Assembly: GCA_902785575.1 (NCBI GenBank)
Contig: CACZZF010000009.1
Span: 40,440 to 104,439, forward strand
Length of the DNA: 64,000 nucleotides
Reading direction: 5' to 3'
DNA from: an uncultured Bacteroidia bacterium
GTDB lineage: Bacteria; Bacteroidota; Bacteroidia; Bacteroidales; UBA932
Shown here: in pieces, positions 17,193 through 24,510 of the stretch
Numbering within the stretch: the stretch's first letter is position 1
Layout: each line of letters starts with the position of its first letter
Notes under the pieces: generated by a model
What the model was told of the DNA's origin: nothing
What the model saw: the letters and a program-made list of their open reading frames with translations, nothing else
The model's database searches: none
Made by a program: the position numbers and the translations under genes

Positions 17193-18035
17193 ATGGAGAA
17201 AATAATCGGACAAGAATTCAGCGGCGAGAGGCCGTTATATTGCAAGAAAGACCTTTATCTGGAGAATGTGGTGATCCATCCCGGAGAATCCGGCTTGAAA
17301 GAGACCGCCAATATCACCTGCGTCAAATGCCGTTTCGAAGGCAAATATCCGTTGTGGGAGTGCGATGGATTTGTCGTAAGGGACAGTATCCTCACAGTCG
17401 GCGCCAGGTCAGGTTTGTGGTATTCACGGAACGGTGAATTATACGATACCATAATCGACGCCCCGAAAACTTTCCGCAGGATGGACGGGATCAAGATGAG
17501 GAACTGCTGGATACCCGGTGGAAGCGAGACATTCTGGGACTGCTCGAACATCGATGTGAAAGACTGCGTGATCGAGAGGGCCGACTATGTTTTCATGCAT
17601 TGTGAGAATATCGTACTTGAGAATGTAAAGCTCCAGGGAAACTACGGCTTCCAATACGCTAAGAATGTCGTAATCAAGAACAGCGTCCTCAACTCAAAAG
17701 ACTCTTTCTGGGAGGCTGAGAATGTGGAAGTCTATGATTCTGTGATAAATGGGGAATATCTCGCATGGTATTCCAAGAACGTCAAGCTAGTACGCTGCCA
17801 TATCACCGAGACCCAGCCACTTTGCTATTGCGACAACCTGGTCATGGAGGACTGCACTTTCGGGTCTGATTGCGATCTCGCATTCGAATATTCCAGCGTT
17901 GAGGCTACCGTAAAGGGACATGTCGTATCCATCAAGAATCCCCGGACCGGACACATCCATGTCGGCTCGGTCGGTGAGATAATCATTGATGAGAACATAA
18001 AGGGACCAGGCGACTGCGTTATCACGACTGACTAA
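17193..18035 (+). CDS. DUF3737-like right-handed beta-helix protein
   Basis: 280 residues from the ATG at 17193 (MEKIIGQEFSGERPLY). It lacks a signal peptide. The sequence is a series of roughly 20-residue rungs (for example NIVLENVKLQG, NVVIKNSVLNS, NVEVYDSVIN, NVKLVRCHI, NLVMEDCTFG), the look of a single-stranded right-handed beta-helix. It matches the DUF3737 family, common in gut bacteria and of unknown function. The regular N-[VI]-x-[VIL] ladder could bind a polysaccharide or protein. Probably co-transcribed with the MATE gene. Confidence 0.8.
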   Translation: MEKIIGQEFSGERPLYCKKDLYLENVVIHPGESGLKETANITCVKCRFEGKYPLWECDGFVVRDSILTVGARSGLWYSRNGELYDTIIDAPKTFRRMDGIKMRNCWIPGGSETFWDCSNIDVKDCVIERADYVFMHCENIVLENVKLQGNYGFQYAKNVVIKNSVLNSKDSFWEAENVEVYDSVINGEYLAWYSKNVKLVRCHITETQPLCYCDNLVMEDCTFGSDCDLAFEYSSVEATVKGHVVSIKNPRTGHIHVGSVGEIIIDENIKGPGDCVITTD

Positions 18036-18050
18036 TTTAACTCACATAAT

Positions 18051-19673
18051 ATGAGACACTTCCCTTTAGGGGGGCTCCTGCTTTCCCTCGTTTTCGCATT
18101 GGCTTTCGACATATCATTGGGAGCCTGCACCAACTTGATAGTGACAAAAGGGGCCTCCGCTGACGGCTCGGTCATCTGCACCTACAACTGCGACACATTC
18201 GGTTATTCCGGATGGCTCACCCACTCCCCCGCCGGAAAGCATGAGAAAGGCGAGAAGATCGCCATCCGCTCTTTCTGGCACCCTGCAGAGATCAAAGGAT
18301 ATGTCGACCAAGTGGAGTATACCTACAACGTCATCGGCTACATCAACGAGAAGCAGTTGTGCATCGTAGAGACCACCTTCGGGGGGAGGCACGAGTTGGT
18401 CAACCCGGAAGGCATCCTTGGCTATGACAATGTCATTCAGCTGGCCCTCCAGCGTTGCTCCACCGCTAGGGAAGCCATCCGGGTGATGGGAGAGCTTATG
18501 GCAGAATACGGCTACAACGACGAGGGCGAGACCTTCACTGTCTGCGATAAGGAAGAGGCGTGGATCATGGAGATTGTCGGTAAAGGACCCGGCCGAAAGG
18601 GCTCTGTCTGGGTGGCTCTAAGGATCCCGGACGGAAGCATCAGCGCCCATGCCAACATAAGCAGGATCAGGCAGTTCCCTCAAGTTGCCAAGGCGAAGAA
18701 GAACAGCCTTTACCAAGAGATTGAGGGAGAGTGCGTATATTCAAGTGATGTGATTTCTTTCGCCAGAGAGATGGGATTCTTCTCCGGTGAGGACAAGGAC
18801 TTCAGCTTCAGGGACGCATATTGCCCGATCTCTTTCATCAAAGTCCGCCAATGCGACGCCAGGGTCTGGAGTTTCTTCCGCCACCATACCGATCCTTCCG
18901 AGATGGACAAATACATGCCTTATCTCGATGGAAAGTACGATGTCTGCGACCATCTTCCCCTGTGGATCACCCCTGACTCAAAACTGTCAGTAAGAGACAT
19001 CATGGCAGACATGAGGGACCATTATGAGGGTACTCCTCTGGACATGACTCGCGATATCGACGCAGGGCCTTGGGGCATGCCGATACGCCCAAGGGCGAAA
19101 ACTTTCGAGTCAAATGGTCAGGAGTATTTCCGGGAAAGGCCGATTGCCTCCCCCCAGGCTGGTTTCACAATGGTCTCACAATTAAGGAGTTGGCTACCAG
19201 ATGAAGTCGGCGGATTGATGTGGTTCAACTGCGACGACGCGGACATGATAGCCTACGTCCCGGTCTATTGCTGCGAGAGCGAGATTCCGGTTCCGTTCAG
19301 GGAGGAGAACAACCTCAACGGAGTATTCAACGAGAAGGGGGCCTATTGGTTCTGCAATATGGTTTCCAACTTTATTTACCCCAGGTACAGCGCCATGATC
19401 GGAGATCTACGTTCCGCCCAAAAGGAACTTGAGGACTTCTATGCCGGTGAACAGCCGGCGGTCGAGAAGGCCGCGTCCGAGATGACTCCATCCGGCAGGG
19501 TAACCTTCCTTACGTCAAAGACTGTGGGATATGCCGAAAGGATGATGGATCGCTGGAACAATCTATGGAAAGAGCTGGTAGTCAAATACAACGACCAGCC
19601 TGGAGGATATGACCAGCGATTCTACGACGCTGTCGCCCGTGACACAGGCGACCGGTACAAGATGCCCAAATAA
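18051..19673 (+). CDS. Peptidase family C69 dipeptidase (PepD-type), exported
   Basis: 540 residues. A signal peptide ends just before Cys 26 in GACTNLIVTKGASADGS; in this N-terminal nucleophile family cleavage before that Cys creates the catalytic residue. Further family motifs are MEIVGKGPGRKGSVWVALR, with the conserved Ser/His region, and a late GGLMWFNCDDADMIAYVP. C69 enzymes cleave dipeptides. Signal peptide plus nucleophile placement indicate a periplasmic or surface enzyme. Confidence 0.92.
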   Translation: MRHFPLGGLLLSLVFALAFDISLGACTNLIVTKGASADGSVICTYNCDTFGYSGWLTHSPAGKHEKGEKIAIRSFWHPAEIKGYVDQVEYTYNVIGYINEKQLCIVETTFGGRHELVNPEGILGYDNVIQLALQRCSTAREAIRVMGELMAEYGYNDEGETFTVCDKEEAWIMEIVGKGPGRKGSVWVALRIPDGSISAHANISRIRQFPQVAKAKKNSLYQEIEGECVYSSDVISFAREMGFFSGEDKDFSFRDAYCPISFIKVRQCDARVWSFFRHHTDPSEMDKYMPYLDGKYDVCDHLPLWITPDSKLSVRDIMADMRDHYEGTPLDMTRDIDAGPWGMPIRPRAKTFESNGQEYFRERPIASPQAGFTMVSQLRSWLPDEVGGLMWFNCDDADMIAYVPVYCCESEIPVPFREENNLNGVFNEKGAYWFCNMVSNFIYPRYSAMIGDLRSAQKELEDFYAGEQPAVEKAASEMTPSGRVTFLTSKTVGYAERMMDRWNNLWKELVVKYNDQPGGYDQRFYDAVARDTGDRYKMPK

Positions 19674-19679
19674 TCAATC

Positions 19680-21185
19680 TCAAGCCTGGTGCGCCGGACG
19701 CAGCAGGTCGAGGACAACTTTGACAGGATTGAAAGTCTCAAGCGGCACCTCAACGAACATGGTGTTCCAGTCGCTCATGGCCCCGTTCCAAAGACCCGGA
19801 AGCTCCAGGGCCTTCAGTTCCCTGCCCTGATAGCTCTTCGAACTGATGAAACCGGCGTCCTGATCCACGTGGGAAAGAAGATCGAACTTATTTCCCCTAC
19901 AGTCCCGAAGCAAGCACACCAGGTCGACAGGATTGAAATGGGTGGCCCCGGCCATGGCCTCGACGGCATGGGGATCATCTTTATTGATCTGAACGCTTTC
20001 CAGAATCTGGAGGGAGGTGCAACCGTCCTTTCCCTCAACGATATACGGGCCTCCACCTGGCTCCCCTTCGTTGCGAACCATCCCGCAGACACGGATCGGA
20101 CGGTTCAGCTTTGAACGCAGCAAATCCGCCTTAGCTTTCAGGTCACTGACCTTAGGAATCTTGACACAAAGGACGTTGTCGAGGAATTCCTCGATCTCCG
20201 AGCAATTCTCTTCTGAAGGATCAGCGTTCAGCCGCCTGATATAAAGGATTATCCAGTCCCGCAAACGAAGCGCCTCACCCATCAGGACCTGCTTGTAGAA
20301 GGAGGTGGTCCCTAACAGTTTCTCATGGGCGACATTGTCGATGTTCTTGATCGAGACAAGCTCGGCGTCAACCTTTTCCAGGTTGTGGATCAATGCGCCA
20401 TGTCCAGCCGGGCGGAACAAAAGCTTTCCGTCTTCTGTCCGGAAAGGCTCGTTATCCATGTCTACAGCGATTGTGTCTGTCGCCTTGTCCTGATAGGTAA
20501 AGGTAATGTCGTAATGGACTCCGTAGCGTTTCTCATATTCCGGAACTACCTCAGCGACAGCCTTTTCAAACAGGTCTTTATGCTCTGGAGAGATCGTGAT
20601 GACAAGATTGCAGGTATCCTCTTCAGTGAACGGATCTGTATCACGCATGTATTCCTGGGCCTCGACCAGATGCTCGGCAAGCGCCGTCCTGACCTCGGAG
20701 GGATAACTGTGGAACTTCAAGACGCCCTTGGGCTTGGAGCCGTAAGCGAGACCTTCCTCACCCAAAAGCATTGACAAGGCTTTTTTCCTGTACTCACGGC
20801 TATCTTCCGGCTCACCGAACAACTTTTCGTCGTAGAAGGCGAAATCCTTGATCCTCGCGGCAAGCTTAGCGCCAGGCGCTTCCGCGGGGAGGTCTTCGCC
20901 AGCCTCAAGTTTGGCAAGTCCTGAGAACATGTCCTTGAACATCCTGGACGCCGCTCCGGAGGCCGGGACGAATTTGCATTTGCCCTCGACTGACGCTCTG
21001 CAGTAATAATCTACCGACTCCTTCGCATCTTCAGCTGAGAGAACCTTGATTCCTCTCCCGGGAGTCGCCGGAGCCACTATTTTCATCCAGGGGAAACCCT
21101 TCTTGAAACGCTCCACCTGAGCCTCGACCTGACAGAGGTCAACGCCACGCCCTTTAATCTGGGCGACATCTTCTTTTGTGAACAT
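19680..21185 (-). CDS. DUF4301-family protein
   Basis: 501 residues, no signal peptide. It matches the Bacteroidetes family DUF4301, whose function is unknown. About residue 95 the sequence KFVPASGAASRMFKDM resembles the glycine/serine-rich phosphate loop of sugar-nucleotide pyrophosphorylases, and acidic patches downstream (AVDMDNEPF) could bind a metal; a nucleotidyltransferase-like fold is my inference. The start ATG lies 37 bases after the stop of the symporter-regulator fusion, so the two genes are likely one transcript. Confidence 0.82.
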   Translation of the reverse strand: MFTKEDVAQIKGRGVDLCQVEAQVERFKKGFPWMKIVAPATPGRGIKVLSAEDAKESVDYYCRASVEGKCKFVPASGAASRMFKDMFSGLAKLEAGEDLPAEAPGAKLAARIKDFAFYDEKLFGEPEDSREYRKKALSMLLGEEGLAYGSKPKGVLKFHSYPSEVRTALAEHLVEAQEYMRDTDPFTEEDTCNLVITISPEHKDLFEKAVAEVVPEYEKRYGVHYDITFTYQDKATDTIAVDMDNEPFRTEDGKLLFRPAGHGALIHNLEKVDAELVSIKNIDNVAHEKLLGTTSFYKQVLMGEALRLRDWIILYIRRLNADPSEENCSEIEEFLDNVLCVKIPKVSDLKAKADLLRSKLNRPIRVCGMVRNEGEPGGGPYIVEGKDGCTSLQILESVQINKDDPHAVEAMAGATHFNPVDLVCLLRDCRGNKFDLLSHVDQDAGFISSKSYQGRELKALELPGLWNGAMSDWNTMFVEVPLETFNPVKVVLDLLRPAHQA

Positions 21186-21192
21186 GGTTATA

Positions 21193-21232
21193 GTGTTATG
21201 TGTTATTCGAAAGTGTTATCTGTTACTCGAAG
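21193..21232. repeat. Two 20-bp tandem copies spanning the symporter-gene stop
   Basis: Units 21193-21212 and 21213-21232 agree at 17 of 20 positions. The second unit contains the last codons and stop of the symporter-regulator gene; the first lies in the intergenic space before the DUF4301 gene. It looks like a local tandem duplication. Confidence 0.7.
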
Positions 21233-23178
21233 CAGTAACCGAGTCCGCCCTTATTCGCGATATGGCTGGACAAGTCCCCAAGTTTGCCGCGGATATCACG
21301 GATGCTTGCGTCCACGACCTTGGCGCTGACAGAAGTATCCTTGGGCCATACGGATTCCATAAGTTCCTCACGGCTGAATACTCTGCCGGGATTGGAAACC
21401 AGGAGACTTAAAAGTTCAAATTCGGCCTTCGTCAAGTCAAGAGGCTCTCCATACAACTGAGCGGTCTTGCGCTGGTGGTCGATCACAAGGTCGTCAAGAT
21501 TCAGTAAATCAGCGTCTTCCCTCTTACCCATCTTAGCCTCGACAGCATTGATCACATAGTCACCACACTTCTCGCACTCACGGACAATGTCAACGAATAT
21601 GGTACCCAAAGCGAAGGAATACTTCCCGGCATCCACGTCCAAAGTATTCTGGGAGCGCAGTTTGTTACGTAAATCATCAATGTCATTCTCAAGAGCCCAA
21701 GACTCATCCGGATCTCCCTCACCCTCAAGCACTTTGATCATATTTACGAAAGCCTTGTCCAGAAGGTCGAACATAGAGGCGATCCCCTCTTCCTGGACCG
21801 GAAGGAACTGCTCTTTCTCCTTATGGCGACGCTCAATCATCCTGGAGAGGTTCAAGCAGCTGTCACCTATACTCTCAAGCTCACTCACGGCGCGCAGCAT
21901 GGCGCGGATCTTACGCTTGGTCTCGTCACTAAGATGAGAGTTGGAGACTTGGGCCAGGTAGCTTCCGATCTCACTTTCGAGCCGGTCGGACATCTTCTCC
22001 ATCTCCCGCACCCGCTCGATCTTTTTCTCAAATGCCGAATCATCAGTCTCATCGTACAACTCCCGGACAAGGCCGAACATCTGGCGCATCCTGTCAGCAA
22101 AGAGAGTGGTCTCCTTTTGTGCCTGAAGAACAGAGATTTCCGGGGTCTTCATGATACCGGACTGGATATACTGGAGGCGGAACTCCTCATCGGTGTTCTT
22201 CTGAGGAATAATGTAGGACACCACTTTCTCAAGCTGAGGGATAAACCAGATCAGGATAGCGGTGTTGGTCACATTGAACATTGTGTGGAAGGTCGCCAGC
22301 ACAAATGAGAGCCTGGCGGGGCTTTGAGTGTCGGCATGGGGATCCACTCCCACGATTGAGCAAGCGGCGTTGACAAACGGGAAGAACAGGCAAAGCACCC
22401 ATAAAACACCGAAAACATTGAACAGCAAATGCGCCAGAGCCGCGCGACGGGCCTGCGTGTTAGCTGACAAAGCAGCGACGTTCGCGGTCACTGTTGTTCC
22501 GATATTCTCACCCATGACAAGAGCGATACCCTGATATATGGTAAGGACTCCGCTGGTGCAGAGAACCATGGTGATAGCCATGAGAGCGGCTGATGACTGA
22601 GCTATGACAGTCAGGATTCCACCTACCAAAAGGAAGAGCAGGATTGTAAGGTAGCTTCCGGAATCAAATGAGGAGAAGAAGTTGATAACTCCTTCATTGT
22701 GTGCGAGATCCATCTCACGGCCCGTCATATTCAAGGTGCCGAGGGCAAAGAACATAAAGGAAAGACCGAAAAGGAAATCTCCGAGGTAACGATGCTTCCT
22801 GGTCTGGATGAGGACGACGGCCACAAGAAAAACGGGCCAGACTAGATTCGCTATGTTAAAAGAGAATCCGGCCGACATGATCCACGCCGAGAGGGTGGTA
22901 CCGATGTTCGCTCCCATTATCACCGAGATCGCCTGGGCGAGCGTAAGGAGCGCCGCGTTGACGAAGGAGACCGTCATCACCGTCGTGGCGGCTGAAGACT
23001 GGACAGCCACGCAGACGAGCATTCCGGTAAGCACTCCGGTGAAACGATTGGTAGTCATTGCCCCGAGGATGTGCCGCAGGCCGGGGCCGGCCATCTTCTG
23101 CAGGGCCTCGCTCATCACCTTCATTCCGTACATGAGGAGGGCGATCGAGCCGAGCAACTTGAAAATAGTGAGAATCAT
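21223..23178 (-). CDS. Na/Pi symporter fused to a PhoU-like domain and a PhoB-type DNA-binding domain
   Basis: 651 residues in one uninterrupted frame. Residues 1-330 form a sodium:phosphate symporter of the NptA/PNaS type: two repeats each with a QSSA motif (about 60 and 196) followed by GANIGTT or GENIGTT (about 88 and 225) and several membrane helices. Residues 350-555 are helical, charged and PhoU-like. Residues 565-651 are a complete OmpR/PhoB winged helix: LDLTKAEFELLSLLVSNPG, VFSREELMESVW, recognition helix in AKVVDASIRDIRGKLG, and wing NKGGLGYCF. The first two parts are a known combination; the third is not one I know. It suggests a transporter that also binds DNA from the membrane. 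Confidence 0.9.
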   Translation of the reverse strand: MILTIFKLLGSIALLMYGMKVMSEALQKMAGPGLRHILGAMTTNRFTGVLTGMLVCVAVQSSAATTVMTVSFVNAALLTLAQAISVIMGANIGTTLSAWIMSAGFSFNIANLVWPVFLVAVVLIQTRKHRYLGDFLFGLSFMFFALGTLNMTGREMDLAHNEGVINFFSSFDSGSYLTILLFLLVGGILTVIAQSSAALMAITMVLCTSGVLTIYQGIALVMGENIGTTVTANVAALSANTQARRAALAHLLFNVFGVLWVLCLFFPFVNAACSIVGVDPHADTQSPARLSFVLATFHTMFNVTNTAILIWFIPQLEKVVSYIIPQKNTDEEFRLQYIQSGIMKTPEISVLQAQKETTLFADRMRQMFGLVRELYDETDDSAFEKKIERVREMEKMSDRLESEIGSYLAQVSNSHLSDETKRKIRAMLRAVSELESIGDSCLNLSRMIERRHKEKEQFLPVQEEGIASMFDLLDKAFVNMIKVLEGEGDPDESWALENDIDDLRNKLRSQNTLDVDAGKYSFALGTIFVDIVRECEKCGDYVINAVEAKMGKREDADLLNLDDLVIDHQRKTAQLYGEPLDLTKAEFELLSLLVSNPGRVFSREELMESVWPKDTSVSAKVVDASIRDIRGKLGDLSSHIANKGGLGYCFE

Positions 23179-23182
23179 ATCG

Positions 23183-23190
23183 CGAATTTA
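23183..23190 (-). promoter_or_regulatory. -7 box of the symporter-regulator gene
   Basis: TAAATTCG on the minus strand ends four bases before the ATG at 23178. TTTC at 23210-23213 sits 19 bases upstream and is a fair -33 element. The transcript start is expected at or next to the start codon. Confidence 0.55.
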
Positions 23191-23193
23191 ATC

Positions 23194-23216
23194 GGTTTTC
23201 CCTGTATGGGAAAGCC
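23194..23216. promoter_or_regulatory. Inverted repeat over the -33 region (possible operator)
   Basis: GGTTTTCCC-N5-GGGAAAGCC: 8 of 9 arm positions are complementary, with a perfect TTTCCC-N5-GGGAAA core. The right part covers the putative -33 TTTC of the symporter-regulator promoter, so a bound protein would block or alter initiation. That the fusion's own winged helix binds here is inference. Confidence 0.5.
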
Positions 23217-23257
23217 ATTTGCGATTTATTTATCAACATTTTTTCCGTGAATATTCT

Positions 23258-23911
23258 CTAACGCAAATATCCGAAACGGACCAGATCATCACGGCTGTGT
23301 ACCGGAGCGGTATAACCGTCGGAAATGACAAAAAGGTTGTCGGCGACGCTGGATATGGCGTCATAATTGTGGTCGGTCACTATGATGCCATGATCCTGGC
23401 AACGTTCCCGTATAAGCCGCCTCACAGCCTCAATATTCACTGGATCAATCTGCGAAAACGGCTCGTCAAGAATGTAGAATGGCGCTTCACTCAGCAGGAC
23501 CAGACATAATTCAGCCAATCGCGCCTCACCGCCAGAGAGTTCCCAGATTGCTGAGTCATGGAATCTTGAATACTTGGGGAACCGGTTGACAAAACTCCAA
23601 TAGTTAACTCCGAATAACTCAAATGCCTTGTGAAGTTTGATGTTCTCAGGAAGCATCCTTCCCTGGGGAAGGTATTTGATATATTGGCCGATAATCTGCC
23701 TGTCAATAGGAACACCATCGATACTCACCATGACATTCTCGACTTTAAGTCCTCCCATAAGCGCCCGGAACATGCAGGATTTACCGGCACCGTTGCGCCC
23801 CAGAAGCCCTGTCACCATTCCGGTTTCAGAGGTGATATAACCGCCGCTCAAGACCGTCTTGTCGCCAAATCGGACCACCACGCTGTCCACTATGAGTTTG
23901 TGCTTATCCAT
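23258..23911 (-). CDS. ABC transporter ATP-binding protein
   Basis: 217 residues with a full nucleotide-binding domain: Walker A GRNGAGKS at about 35, signature LSGGEARLAEL at about 127, Walker B FYILDEPFSQID and the switch His in IVTDHNY. It should energise a small membrane complex. The start codon overlaps the last 8 bases of the preceding membrane-protein gene, a coupling typical of subunit pairs. The substrate is unknown. Confidence 0.92.
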   Translation of the reverse strand: MDKHKLIVDSVVVRFGDKTVLSGGYITSETGMVTGLLGRNGAGKSCMFRALMGGLKVENVMVSIDGVPIDRQIIGQYIKYLPQGRMLPENIKLHKAFELFGVNYWSFVNRFPKYSRFHDSAIWELSGGEARLAELCLVLLSEAPFYILDEPFSQIDPVNIEAVRRLIRERCQDHGIIVTDHNYDAISSVADNLFVISDGYTAPVHSRDDLVRFGYLR

Positions 23912-24221
23912 GTTTCAGCATGACAGTGGTTAACAGGATGGCAAGAAACAGGAAATCAACCAGAAGCACGCTCAATTGCAGTTTCCTGCGGGAGAGGCCG
24001 AGATTGATAAAGAAAAAGATGGCGTCACGGCCTCGGAACTGCCTGACCAAATAGTACGTGATGGCGTAGACGACTGCCTTCAGGATGAACGCGTCAATGT
24101 AGAAGGAATAAGAAAAACCTCTCGTAAGTAACTGAGCACAAACGATATTGTACAAGGCACCTACAAGAAACTGGATCTTTCCGTAACTCCATGTAAGATA
24201 GATTCTGTCCCGCAAAGTCAT
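23904..24221 (-). CDS. Small membrane protein paired with the ABC ATPase
   Basis: 105 residues with three hydrophobic segments (about 15-35, 43-60 and 80-101) separated by a basic loop (RQFRGRD, SRRKLQ). No family recognised. Translational overlap with the ATPase gene suggests it is the membrane partner, although it is far smaller than a normal permease; a dimer or oligomer, or an additional permease elsewhere, would be needed. It is divergently transcribed from the peptide and fimbrillin genes. Confidence 0.65.
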   Translation of the reverse strand: MTLRDRIYLTWSYGKIQFLVGALYNIVCAQLLTRGFSYSFYIDAFILKAVVYAITYYLVRQFRGRDAIFFFINLGLSRRKLQLSVLLVDFLFLAILLTTVMLKHG

Positions 24222-24302
24222 GGTTCCCTACAGGCCTCAATTATTATGCCCTTTTGTTTTCCTGAACTTTGTCTCTTTTTAAAATATTTAAATCAATATT
24301 TA

Positions 24303-24310
24303 TATATTTG
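24303..24310 (+). promoter_or_regulatory. -7 box before the peptide-fimbrillin pair
   Basis: TATATTTG in an AT-rich stretch, 37 bases before the ATG at 24348. No clear TTTG at the right -33 distance. Confidence 0.5.
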
Positions 24311-24347
24311 CTTATAATAGTTTGAATTACTGTAAGAAGGAGCAATC

Positions 24348-24491
24348 ATGGATACAAAAAAACAAGTTATTTACGAGGCCCCCTCGGCACAAGTGTTCGA
24401 GGTGGCGCGGGAAGGCGCTATCTGCCAGAGCACCGATGGAATATATGCCGACCGAAGTGGCTATGGTACAGCGACTGAGGACGAATGGTAA
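24348..24491 (+). CDS. 47-residue peptide of unknown function
   Basis: A short frame with a strong AAGGAG ribosome site at 24336-24342, starting MDTKKQVIYEAPSAQVFEV and ending in an acidic, Gly/Tyr-rich tail with a single Cys (AICQST). It has no signal peptide. The Y-x-x-P-x-x-x-V-x-x-V opening resembles small peptides often found next to fimbrillin-type genes in Bacteroidales; their role is unknown. The fimbrillin gene starts 19 bases downstream with its own ribosome site, so both are probably on one mRNA. Confidence 0.65.
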   Translation: MDTKKQVIYEAPSAQVFEVAREGAICQSTDGIYADRSGYGTATEDEW

Positions 24492-24510
24492 TTGAAAGGA
24501 GGACAAAGGC

